A stretch of DNA of 64,000 nucleotides. Source: Leptobrachium leishanense (lineage: Eukaryota > Chordata > Amphibia > Anura > Megophryidae). Each line of letters begins with the position of its first letter. Within the stretch, counting starts at the first letter, position 1. Shown in pieces: positions 49,451 through 59,790 of the stretch. A model generated the notes under the pieces. The model did not search any database. It was not told the DNA's origin and worked only from the letters and a program-made list of their open reading frames with translations. A program made the translations under genes and the position numbers. Location: the NCBI GenBank assembly GCA_009667805.1, contig RXON01001631.1:59478-123477 (forward strand), given 5' to 3'.

Positions 49451-49845
49451 GGGTTTGTGTTGCGTTCCTAGCCCACTGCAGCACAATGTATAAGGACTCC
49501 TTGAAGCCCTCGAAAAATACAAATTCTAATAGGGTTATTCAAAGAGATCCGAATTGTGGCCGAATTGTGCCTATCTTCGACTGGATGACTTCCCGTTTCC
49601 TAAAGCTCAACCTCTCTAAAACTGAACTTCTCATCTTCCCTGACTCTAAAACCTCCATTCCTACACCAATTTTTTTTATAAGACATGAGCATAACTTTTT
49701 TATTTTGAAGGAAAGGGTTACATGTGGACCAACAGGCCTCATGGCCTCGCAGGGCCATAAAAGTGAACATCAGGGGGAACGGAGAGAGTCAACCAAGTAA
49801 ATCACATAGAAGAATAACAAGGAAAAGGTCCAGTAGGCGTATGAT

Positions 49846-52526
49846 CAGGGCCGGATTTACACCTCAGGAGTCGGTAGGCACAGAAATGCGAAGCGCCCCT
49901 ACCCCCCCCCCCAAACAGAAAAAAGAAACATGCCAAAATTACTATTGAAATTTTTGTTTTGAGGCAAAAAAAACACATTTTAAGAAACTGAAACAGTTTT
50001 TTTCTCCATGCTCAAATCAAAAGAAGGGACAGAATCTGTTCCCTTAGTTGAATTAGTTACAGTTACAAGTATTTATAAAGCGCCAACAAATTCCTTAGCA
50101 ATGTACAATGGGAGAAACAGAATAACAAATATACACATATGTTACACACACGGATCAGAAGGAGGGAGGACCCTGCTCAAGAGCTTACAATCTAAGAGGA
50201 GAGGGGTGACACATTAGGTGAGGATGAATAGGGTATTTGAAGTAGCGGGTTGCATGAGGGCTGAATGGGAAGATGGAGCAGGAAATGACAGAGGTCATGG
50301 AGTGAGCTGATGGGCTTCTCTATAGTAATGCGTTTTCAGAGACTTCTTGAAGGACTGGAGAGGCGGGCGAGTCTGATGTTGCGGGGAGGCAGTTCCATAG
50401 AAAGGGTGCAGCTCGAGTGAAGTCCTGAAGGCGAACGTTGGGGGTGCGGGTACGAGGAACTGATAGCATCAGATCATTGGCCGAACAAAGTGGTGGGGAT
50501 GGGATGTACCTGCTAATAAGGGAGGAGATGTAGTCGGGGTGCGGTTATGGAGAGCTTTGTATGTGACACACCAGTAATTTGAATTGGATTCTAAAGGAAA
50601 CATAAAGTGCAGAGATTGACAGAGGTGAGGTGTATGAGTCGGGCACAGGCGTTCTTTACCGACTGCAGAGGGAGAATCTGGGATCTCTTAAGGCCAGAAT
50701 GAAGGAGGTTACAGTGGTCAAGGCGGGTGATAATAAGAACTTGGATGAGCATTTTAGCAGAATCTGTATTAAGAAAGAGACGGACGCGAGCAATGTTTTT
50801 TAGGTGGAAGTAGCAGGATTTGGTTAGAGACTGAATGTGAGGAGTAAAGGATAGATTAAAGTCCAAGAGGACCCTGAGGCAATGGAGCTTGAGAGGTAGA
50901 AGTAATGGTGGCACCATTCACCTGAAGAGAAATTGGCGCAGGAATGGAGGTTTTAGAGGGAGGGAAGATGAGAAGTTCAGTTTTAGAGAGGTTGAGCTTT
51001 AGGAAATGGGAAGTCATCCTAGGCAGGCTGTAACTCGGTCCAACACCGTAGGAGAGAGATCGAGAGGAAAGGTAGAATTGGGTGTCATCAGAAGAGGTGA
51101 TATTGGAATCCATAGGAAGAGATGAGGTTGTCCAAAGAGGAAGTATAGATCGAGAAGAGTAGGGGACCCAGAACAGAGCCTTAAGGTACCTCAACTGAAT
51201 GAGGAACTGGTGGTGAAGAGACACCAGCGAAGGAGACACTGAAGGAGCGAAAAGAGACCGGAAGAGGACCAGGAGAGAGTGACGTCACTGAGGCCAAGTT
51301 GACGCAGCGTGAGGAGCAGGAGAGGGTGATCACCAGTGTCGAATGCAGCGGAAAGGTCAAGAAGAATAAGGAGGGAGAAGTGACCTTCCGTTTCAGTGGC
51401 AGCTAAATCATTAGTCACCTTGGTCAGAGACGTCTCAGTGGACGCTGGGAGTGAAAGCCGGACTGGTGCGGATCAAGTAGAGAGTTAGCAGCAAGAAAAC
51501 TGGTGAGCTAGTTATAGACCAGACGTTCTACGATTTTGGAGGCAAAGGGGAGCAGTGAGATGGGACAGTAGAGGGATGGAGGTAGGATCAAGAGATGGCT
51601 TTTTTGGAATGGGGGTGACTAAAGCACATTTGAATACAGAAGAGAAGATTCCAGAGGAGAGGGAGAGGTTAAAAATATGAGTCAAAGCCGGGACAGTAAC
51701 TGGTAGGACAGGCCGAATAAAGTGTGAGGGGATGGGATCAAGTGGACAGGTGGTCGGGTAGGAAGACATAAGAAGTTCTGTTACATCTTCCTCTGAGACT
51801 GTAGAAAAGGAAGACATAGTAGAAGAGGGGGCAGGGAGTGAGGGAGTCAGTAGGGTAGAATGGTTAAAGGAGGAGGGCAGTGAATGCTGCCACATTGTTT
51901 GTTTTATATGTAAAACCATATACGTATATTGCTGTAGAACAGTAAAAATATTTTGCATTTACTTTTTTCATTTTTAGACATTACATGGTCTTGTTTGGTA
52001 TCATAGTAAAGACTAGACTCTGACCTCTCCAATGACACCTCACTTAACCTTGTGCGGTGTACAATTCAGGGATGCAGGTTCCAAAGTCCTCCTGTCCCTC
52101 CTCACTGCAGGTCTAGGTTGTGAATTAAACAATGTGTTGCTTCACCAGATACACACTTGCTGGCAGTATGGTAAATGAGGCGAGTTAGTGCAGCATCACT
52201 GTTCACTTTATAATTGTAAACTGAATAATAGTGCCGTGTTAGAAAACAATGAGAAAAATATAAATTTAATAGATATGTTAATTTTACATAAATCTAACCT
52301 GGTTATATTTGGTATCACTGGAAAGGCTATAAACTGACCTTTCCAATGATACCTCATAAATCCTTCTAGCTCTTAGGGCTCTAGAGATACAGTGGTCTAA
52401 ATTATTGCAAATTGAAAAAAATAAGATTTTTTTTCTTTTTTTCTTTTACACACAGAGCAAGGCGCCCACTTGTGGTAGGCGCCTGTAGGCACATGCCTAC
52501 TCTGCCTAATGGTAAATCCGGCCCTG
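49846..52526. mobile_element. hAT-type element 1 with perfect 8-bp TSD
   Basis: Ends CAGGGCCGGATTTAC and its inverted copy are flanked by cgtatgat at 49838-49845 and 52527-52534. No transposase is seen; the middle is occupied by an L2 fragment (about 50060-51960). Confidence 0.9.
50060..51960 (-). pseudogene. L2-type LINE fragment inside hAT 1
   Basis: Minus-strand frames give RT blocks CPLDPIPSHFI...FNLSLSSGIFSSVFKCALV (51512-51958), [13 protein letters not shown] (51191-51418), LKLNLSKTELLIFPPSKTS (50856-51239) and TPHIQSLTKSCYFHLKNIAR (50591-50917). The 3' end is the tatttataaagcgccaacaa sequence at about 50070. There are several frameshifts. Confidence 0.85.
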
Positions 52527-52819
52527 CGTATGATAGGTAGGGATGGGCTGGCAGTTTAATGCGAACATGAGTCAGTCCAAGAACATGAGTTTGCATCGAA
52601 CATTGACCGTTCGAACAGCGAACATTTCCACGTGTTCGGTTTGTGTTCGCCCACAATGGACCACAATACACTTTTCCACTGGCCTGAAGCTTGTAATTGG
52701 CTACAGCCTTGCACCTGACCACAGCTAAGTCCCGCAGCACACTATATAAGGCTTCCCCGCAGCCCCAGCGTTTGTTGCAGGAGTGAATCAGAGAGGAGAG
52801 GAGATTGTTGCATATCAGG

Positions 52820-53030
52820 GTGTATCACTGAGTTATATCAGAGTTCTGGGAATTTGAATCTGTGTGTTGGCACTGCCAGCTATTATGGTGTATCACTGAG
52901 TTATATCAGAGTTCTGGGAATTTGAATCTGTGTGTTGGCACTGCCAGCTATTATGGTGTATCACTGAGTTATAGCAGAGTTCTGAATATCTTTAATCTAG
53001 ATAACACAGTTGAATCAGAGTTCTGCATAT
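52820..53030 (+). repeat. 68-bp tandem repeat, about 2.4 units
   Basis: The gtgtatcactgagttatatc unit starts at 52820, 52888 and 52956. The first two are almost identical. It lies directly upstream of the hAT 2 transposase start, in its presumed leader or promoter region. Confidence 0.9.
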
Positions 53031-53094
53031 CTCCAATCTTTATACCAAAGTTGAATCAGAGTTCTGCATATCTTTAATCTATATATCACTCACC

Positions 53095-54712
53095 ATGTCT
53101 GAAAGACCAAAAGGGACAGGCAGACGCTCCCAGACACAGATAAGAGGGCAAGCAGCCTCTGTGTCGGAAGGCTGGACCCCTGGTCATCGTGGACGTGGTG
53201 CATCCTCTGCAGGGGCATGCTTGTCCTTTCTAACTGGTGCTGGCCATCTTAAGCAGCAGCAACATACAGAGGATTTGCAGGATTGGCTAACCATGCCATC
53301 CTCATCCTCCGAGTCCTCTGCCAGCCAGGCTTGTAGTGGTTTACAGTCCACCTCAGCTGCCAAAACATCTAATTCAGCCTCCATGTCCACAGCTACTCCT
53401 GCCATAGCCTCACCATCATACACGGAGGAGTCAGCTGAATTGTTTGACTACAATGACAGTGACATGCTGCTTGAGGATACACAGCAACTCCAGTGCTCTG
53501 ATTCAAACTCTGAGGATGAGGAAGGGAGTATAATCAGCCTAGAGGGAGGGGGTGCTAGTGACACACAAAGAACTGGCACTCATGTTCCCCCAGCAGCTGC
53601 AGCATACTGCCAAGTTGGCTCCAGTGACGAGGAGATAGGGGGTGATGACGATGATGAGGTCACTGACTCCACCTGGGTGCCTGATCGAACAGAGGAGTCA
53701 AGTGAGGAGGAGGAGGAGGCACAACAAAAACGAGGCACAATGTCCTCTATGAGCAACCGTAGCCAGTGCAAGGCATCAGATGTCAGAGCTGCTTCGGTGC
53801 AGAGCGCTGTTGTCTCAAAGCACACGCCCAGGAACTCTGATGTCTGGGAGTTCTTCACGACATGTGCAGCAGACCGCAGCACTTGTAAGCTATGTCTGAA
53901 GAGGATCAAGCGTGAGAGAAACATCAGCCGCTTGGGTACCACATGCTTGAAGCGACATATGACCACCTGTCATGCATCCTGTTGGCACAACATTTCCCAT
54001 CGGTCCTCATCTGTCTCTACCCCCACTATATGTCATGCCATGTCTACAACCTCCACTGACAGGAATGATGTTATAGTAATGGGTGTACCAGGTCCTTCCT
54101 CAGAATGTGACAGCATCCCATCAGCTGCAGATTTACGCAGTCAGATTTCATTGCCCCAGCTGCTGCAGTGGAAGAAAAAATATAGTCCCAACCATCCCCT
54201 TGCACAGCGTCTAAATGCCAGTTTGGCAAAATTACTCGCATTACAGCTGCTGCCTTTCCAGCTGGTGGACTCTGCCTCCTTCTGTGAATTTGCCAAACGT
54301 GCTGTACCACAGTGGCAGGTTCCAAAACGCCAGTTCTTTTCATGGACGGCCATTCCAGCACGTGGAAGACAATGTTATCGAGTCATTGGGAAAGGCAGTC
54401 AGCAGCAAGGTGCATGTGACTTTAGACACCTGGTCCAGCAAGCATGGACAGGGCCGTTACATTTCCTTCAAGGCGCACTGCGTAACTCTGCTTGCAGCTG
54501 GGAGGGATCCAGGATGGGGCTCTGTGCTGGAGCTTGTTCATCCACCACGCCTCCTGAAAGCTGCTTATATGAGGTCTGTCTGCTCCACCACCTCTTCGTG
54601 CCGCTGGAGGTTTTGTCACAGACAAAAGAGTGCGTCTGTCCACCGACTCTGTAGACCGGCTGACATTTATAAAAATGAATCAGTCCTGGATCAGCAGCTA
54701 TCAATCCCCTGA
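53095..54712 (+). pseudogene. hAT transposase with BED zinc finger, truncated
   Basis: Starts MSERPKGTGRR with a long acidic, Ser-rich N-terminus. A BED-type finger (SDVWEFFTTCAADRSTCKLC ... LKRHMTTCH, CX2C...HX4H) lies near residues 245-290. The hAT dimerisation/RNase H start follows (LLPFQLVDSASFCEFAKRAVPQW). Near 54350 the sense continues in another frame (LDTWSSKHGQGRYISFKAHC), so there is a frameshift. The catalytic C-terminus is replaced by short non-coding sequence before the right end. It is probably an internally deleted, non-functional copy. Confidence 0.75.
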
Positions 54713-56309
54713 TGCTGATGTAACTGAATAGATCGGGGATCTCTTCTGCATTCCCAAAACCTCCACCACTGCACTCTTCCACAATACCTCAGAGGGGTTA
54801 CGTTGTGAAAGCACTAGCTGGCACCAAAGGCCCAATATTTGGGTGCACTGACGCGTGTACCAGATTCGCATCATTTTAATACATGACGGCAGGGTCCACC
54901 CCTGCACTCTTCCACAATACCTCAGAGAGGTTACGGTGTGAAGGCACTAGATGGCACCAAAGGTCCAATTTTAATGCACCTGTTGTTACTTTCATCCAAA
55001 GCCTGCATAAGTTTCACCATAATTTAGCCGAAAAATCACTAAACTTGTTCTGCGTATCCTAAAACGTCTCCTCTTTTCATGCAGGCAGCCGCCCCAAGCA
55101 GTTGTTTATGAATAGATTAAAGGAAAACCATTTACCGTTATTTGAAATGTCATTTTTTTCTTTTTAAATGTTTCTATACATCCTACAAATCCGCCACTTC
55201 ACCTGCAGGTTATGGGGACCTCCTAGGCACGATATTTGAAGGAATTTTTCGTTTTTATTCTTAACCTTTATGTCATGGAAAAAGCACTGTTCCTTTAAAA
55301 AAAAAAATTTAAAACTTTTTTCCCTTGTTTCTTGTCCCCCAGGGCACTACCCGGACCCTCATACACCTTTTATGGCAAATATCTTGCATATATGCCCTCG
55401 TGGAGGGCACTCTAAAATTCGAAAGTTCGAGTCCCATTGACTTGCATGGAGTTCGAATCGTGTTCGAATCTGAACTTTTTCAAATGTTCGTGTTCGAATG
55501 CGAACCGAACACGGGGGTGTTCGGCCCATCACTAGTGATAAGTCCTCAAAGGGTAATGGACCGGAGCAATAGGTGATTCATAAAGAAAGTAGAAGGAAAA
55601 AGGGGAGAGGGGGAGGTGCTAGGCATAGTATTGGCCAGAGGATGATGTCCCAAGTAAACAGAGACAATACAAAAACAAAACACAAAAAAGGGGGGGTTGT
55701 AGGGATGGGCACAGGCCATTACCATGACACTCCTGGCACACTCCCGCAGGAGGCCATGGAGGGACAACGTCACGAGGCCCGATGGTCCGAGGGCCAAGTA
55801 TGGCAGGCAATACCATAGTGGCACACCTCGGGATCGCACGGTGTGGGTCAAAAAAAAAAAAGGGGGGGAGGGAGTGGGGGCTGTACCAGCAATATCAGAT
55901 CGAGTACCGGGGGAAACTAAAAATGAGTAGGATAAAGCAAGAAGGGGAGGAACAAAGCCAAAGGTTATTTATTCAAAAAATAGGGTGGGGGGAGATAAAT
56001 GAAAAACGAAAATTGGGGAGAGAAACACATCAATCAGCCCGAGTCTCGTAGCTGGCCCTGAGAGGCCGGCGGAGCAGCCACAAGTCCCAGGCGAGACACC
56101 AAAGCTCGCGCCTCAGCCAGAGTCGTCCTGCCATCAGAAGTTACAAGGAGAGAGCCCGAGGATCCCCAGCGATAATGAACACCTTGTAGACGAAGCAGTG
56201 CGGTGACCTCTTTATAGCGTCTGCGGGCAGCCAGCATTAAAAAGGGTAGATCTCAGAAGATGGTGAGAGAGTCAGCATTGTAAACGACCCGGAAATTAGG
56301 ACCAGCGGC

Positions 56310-56993
56310 CTACAGGATCCAGGAATGGGTATCCACGTCTCTGAGCACCAGGAGAACATCCCTAGAGGCCCCCGCCGGTGCCGCAGCCGCCTTCTGGAGG
56401 CGCGTGGCCGACAGAACCCAGGACCCCAAGAGCCTCGTAGAGTTCTGCAGGATGTGGGACACCAGACTGGCATTATACTGAAGAAGCCCCTCATCAGCAA
56501 CATTCTCGGGGACACCCCGAAGTCGCGGGTTCCTCCATTGGTGTCTAGACTCGAGGGCCATCACTGCCGAGTTCAGGAGAGCAACCTGTTGTTGAAGGCC
56601 CGCGACCCAGGTGTCTGTCGCCACCTGCGCCCCTTCCACCTTCAATGTATGGACATCCACCTCATCAATACGTGATTGGAGAGTCACCACCGCCGAATGA
56701 ACCTCCTGAAGATCTTGACGCCAAAGACCGTGGAACTCCTCCATAACTGTGCGCAGGGTAGCCTCCATCAGCAATGGTGCCGGCTCCAGCAGCAGCCCTC
56801 CACACTCATCCGGGGTCAAAGACGTAGGTTGGGATGTCGCGTCCAAGGATTCGTGACAGGTAGTTGTCTCAGCAGTTTGGCTTCGCGTCCCTCCTCCACA
56901 TCCCAGGCCCAGCAACTGCCGAATGTCCGTGAGTCCGGAGCCCCCGGCCTCTGAGCTCTTCACAATCGTCTTCCCCATAGAAGCAGAAGGCAC
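56310..56993 (-). CDS. L1-type ORF1 protein of the retroposon
   Basis: A 227-residue frame with the order Ser/Gly-rich start, coiled coil (about 85-150, LRTVMEEFHGLWRQDLQEV... heptads), ESRHQWRNPRLRGVPENV at the RRM start and an ATRLQKAA/RDVLLVLRD region. The frame ends early, and the C-terminal domain continues in another frame to about 56040 (MLAARRRYKEVTALLR). It is a relative of the ORF1 at 36394; probably a recent pseudogene. Confidence 0.6.
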   Translation of the reverse strand: MPSASMGKTIVKSSEAGGSGLTDIRQLLGLGCGGGTRSQTAETTTCHESLDATSQPTSLTPDECGGLLLEPAPLLMEATLRTVMEEFHGLWRQDLQEVHSAVVTLQSRIDEVDVHTLKVEGAQVATDTWVAGLQQQVALLNSAVMALESRHQWRNPRLRGVPENVADEGLLQYNASLVSHILQNSTRLLGSWVLSATRLQKAAAAPAGASRDVLLVLRDVDTHSWIL

Positions 56994-57735
56994 CCTGCAG
57001 ACACAAGAACGGCGCCGAGGGTGTGATGTGTAGGCCGCAAGATGGCCACCGTCGTTAGGAGGCCGCAGAGCTGGAAGACCCGAAGCAGCTCACCAGGATG
57101 CAGGCTCCGCCGCCACCAAGCCAGCGGGTCCACGAGGCTGTCTGTCAGCAGTCCAAGGAGAGGGTGCCCAAAACGCTCGTCGGAACGGCAGCAAACCCCT
57201 CAAATTAGGTGGTGCTGCCGGAGTGCAAGGAAATGGCGACCACTCTCCTCGGCGTCTAGCCACGCCTCTCCTGTGCCAATTTCTCTTCAGGTGAATGATG
57301 CCACCATTACTTCTACCTCTCAAGCTCTATTGCCTCAGGGTCCTCTTGGACTCCAATCTATCCTTAACTCCTCACATTCAGTCTCTAACCAAATCCTGCT
57401 ACTTGCACCTAAAAAACATTGCTCGCATCCGTCCCTTTCTTAATCCAGACTCTGCTAAAATGCTCATCCAAGCTCTTATTATCACCCGCCTTGACTACTG
57501 TAACCTCCTTCATTCTGGCCTTAAGAGATCCCAGATTCTCCCTCTGCAGTCGGTAAAGAACGCCTGTGCCCGACTCCTACACCTCACCTCCCACACCTCA
57601 CCTCTGTCAATCTCTACACTGGCTCCCGGTTTCCTTTAGAATCCTATTCAAATTACTGGTGCGACACATACAAAGCTCTCCATAACCGCACCCCGACTAC
57701 ATCTCCTCCCTTATTAGCAGCTACATTATCAACCA

Positions 57736-58195
57736 TTGTCTGATAACCTATTCATTAACAGGACTATACACAGGACAAGGGGTCATCCATTTAGACTGGA
57801 AGAAAGAAAATTCAGCCTAAAGCATAGGAAGGGTTATTTTACGGTGAGAACAATAAAGCTGTGGAATTCTCTGCCTGTTGAGGTGGTTGGGTCAGAGACC
57901 GTACAGACTTTTAAAAAGCGACTGGATGACTTCCTGCAGACACAGAATATTAAGGGTTTTAATATTAAATATGTGGGTAAAAGCTGCTTGATCCAAGGAG
58001 AAATCTGACTGCCATTCTGGGGTCAAGATGGAATTTTTTCCCAGTGTGTTGCATATTGGCAAGCATTTCAGAAGCATTTCTTTTGGATCAATAGCAGTAG
58101 GTGATGTGGGAGAGGCTGAACCCGATGGACGCATGTCTTTTTTCAGCCTATGTAACACCCACGATACCCAAACAGCCCAAAGGCTGTGTCCATGT
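57736..58195 (+). pseudogene. CR1-type LINE 3' end, second family
   Basis: The frame reads RTRGHPFRLEERKFSLK, GYFTVRTIKLWNSLPVEVV and KKRLDDFLQ, the CR1 ORF2 C-terminus. The tail has ggctgaacccgatggacgca and ttttttcagcctatgtaac, the usual CR1 ending. It differs in sequence from the CR1 copies at 4258, 25515 and 59566. Confidence 0.8.
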
Positions 58196-58696
58196 GGAAG
58201 ATTGATAGATTACAATGTACACAAAAAATTACATGTATACATATAAATAAATAGTGTGTTTATTATTGCAGAAGCCACTTGCACATCATAGCAATTTAAA
58301 GAATTGCATCCCAGAGCTCCTGTGCCACATTACCCATATGCAGCAAGGAATTCTGGGTAGGATATGGAAATAACCCCTTTCTCGCTTTTATGCATCCTGG
58401 GTCTGTTATTACAGAGAACCATAAAATCAATGCTATGCCACACTGTGGCTTTCTAGCAGAGATAAGGTTTATGCAACTGGTCAAAGACACTCCTAGAACA
58501 GCGCTGTTTTTTGATTGAAAAAAATAGCTTTTATTTGGCAATACAAAACAGTTTGTAACCCCGTTGACGCATTAGTCGCGGGTTCAAAAATGCAGTCGTG
58601 ATTGAACACGGTCCCGGTTTGTGATGCAGCACACATGGTATTCCCTGTGCATTACACCACAGGCTTATCGTATACTGTGTTCGCAGCACAGACATT
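58196..58696. other. Unassigned sequence before the LTR element
   Basis: No recognised frame or repeat. Its last five bases (58697-58701, caaag) are the left target duplication of the LTR element; sequence after 63872 (ttctgtgccttacaacacag) appears to be its continuation. Confidence 0.4.
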
Positions 58697-58701
58697 CAAA
58701 G

Positions 58702-59169
58702 TGAAAGGTATTTTAATATGATAGGTAGTTTTTAATTTTTGCATTAGTGTGAAATCCCCCCCTCCTTTTTCCAGCATGGTGTCTGTTCAATTTCGTTTCC
58801 TCTCAAGGCTAGTCAGCGGGGTGATGGAAATAGATATTCTGTGTTGACTTAGAATGCCCGCAAAATCTTTGTTACATGATGTAGAAATGTATCTGCTCTG
58901 ATTGGTTGTTGTATCACATTCCTATGTTGGGAGTGAAAACTGCAGGAAGTTTTTATGTATGTATAACGAACATTTCTATTGGATGATTGAAACAATAAAC
59001 CAATCTGACAGACCACGGATTGATCAGATGCTAATCTGCCATATCTCGGTGTGGTTGGGTCTGTCGTCTCCTCTGATCAGAGTCGCGCAGCGCCTTAATT
59101 CATTTTTGATATATAAGAAGAAACTTGAAAAAGGTTTATGGTAATTATAATGGAAATTAGAACTTAACA
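58702..59169 (+). repeat. 5' LTR of the coding-free element
   Basis: 468 bp, TG...CA. Contains gatatataagaag (about 59107) as a likely TATA box near the end, and acaataaacc. Confidence 0.9.
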
Positions 59170-59171
59170 GT

Positions 59172-59189
59172 TGGTGTCAAAAGTGGAAT
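59172..59189 (+). promoter_or_regulatory. Primer binding site, tRNA-Leu-like
   Basis: TGGTGTCAAAAGTGGAAT lies 2 bp after the LTR and matches the complement of a tRNA-Leu 3' end (TGGTGTCAGGAGTGGGAT) at 15 of 18 positions. Confidence 0.65.
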
Positions 59190-59565
59190 TTAATAATTCA
59201 ATTGTCTGATATGATTTATTTCATGTTAAACAATTGCCTATATAGATAAAAGAATTTTTGCTTCCATGGGAGGCTGTCTGTGAGAGCCACTGTGTTGTTG
59301 TAGGACGCTGTGTTTGTTTTTCTTTGTTGTTTGTTTATCTTAACTCGCCTGATAGAGAACTGTTAATGAGCGGTGACTCACTCGTTATGTTGATGTACCC
59401 CGATGAAGTTCTGGTGCTGAGTATTCGTTATGTCACTCACCCGGGAAACTGAAAGATGTTTCTAGCGTTGAGTAAATGTGTGTCTTTGTGTCCATAGTGT
59501 AGCTCTATTGTGTTCTGGAGTTCTGGCTCGTAGCATTTTATTTTAATTGATTAGATTTTGATTTA

Positions 59566-59790
59566 GAAACATAGAAAAATGTCGGCAGATAAGAACCTTT
59601 CGGCCATCTAGTCTGCCCAATTACATGGATACTTAACCTGGATTTATCTTTTGTTTAGGATAGCCTTATGCCTATCCCATGCTTGCTTAAATTCAATTAC
59701 TGTTTTGGCCTCTACCACTTCAACTGGAAGGCTGTTCCATGTATCCACCACCCTCTCAGCAAAATAATGCTTCCTGATGTTACTTTTATA
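59566..59790 (-). mobile_element. CR1 LINE 3' tail fragment
   Basis: Near-identical to 4258-4480 (aaaaatgtcggcagataaga to ccaccctctcag). Ends before the rest of ORF2; 5'-truncated insertion. Confidence 0.85.

Larger units (their letters stand above)
31912..49510 (-). mobile_element. L1/Tx1-type LINE, interrupted by a stack of three insertions
   Basis: ORF1 remnants lie at 48651-49450 and ORF2 at 31912-34939, both minus, with about 1.3 kb of inter-ORF sequence split at 35621-35635/47822-47836. Those two positions carry the same gaatgaaagcgggcc, the target duplication of the first inserted element. The 3' end of ORF2 and the 3' UTR are missing beyond about 31.9 kb, an unusual direction of truncation for a LINE, so a later deletion is likely. 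Multiple frameshifts make it dead. Confidence 0.75.
52538..55534 (+). mobile_element. hAT-type element 2 with decayed transposase
   Basis: Ends tagggatgggc and (inverted) tagtgatgggc, with gttcga/gcgaac subterminal motifs. The flanks atgatagg and gtgataag match at 6 of 8 positions. It abuts hAT 1, sharing bases with its right target duplication. Confidence 0.75.
49675..57270 (-). mobile_element. ORF1-bearing retroposon inserted in L2, interrupted by two hATs
   Basis: The minus-strand 5' end ggcgtggctagacgcc is near 57264. The 3' tail with ggccctgcgaggccatgagg and aataaaaaag is near 49750-49690. The flanks ctacaccaattt and ctgtgccaattt represent a slightly diverged target duplication. Parts 55535-57270 and 49675-49845 frame the hAT elements. 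Confidence 0.7.
49568..57735 (+). mobile_element. L2-type LINE tail, interrupted
   Basis: 49568-49674 (FLKLNLSKTELLIFP...KTSIP) continues at 57271 (NDATITSTSQALLPQG, then LTPHIQSLTKSCYLHLKNIA). The join is confirmed by the opposite-strand L2 copy at 50600-51240, where the two halves are contiguous. It is the post-RT C-terminal region of L2/Rex1-type ORF2. Confidence 0.75.

Noticed and set aside
53095..54712. Possible domesticated host BED/hAT gene
   Set aside because: It lies between inverted ends with a target duplication, is frameshifted and lacks the catalytic end; an ordinary decayed transposase fits better.
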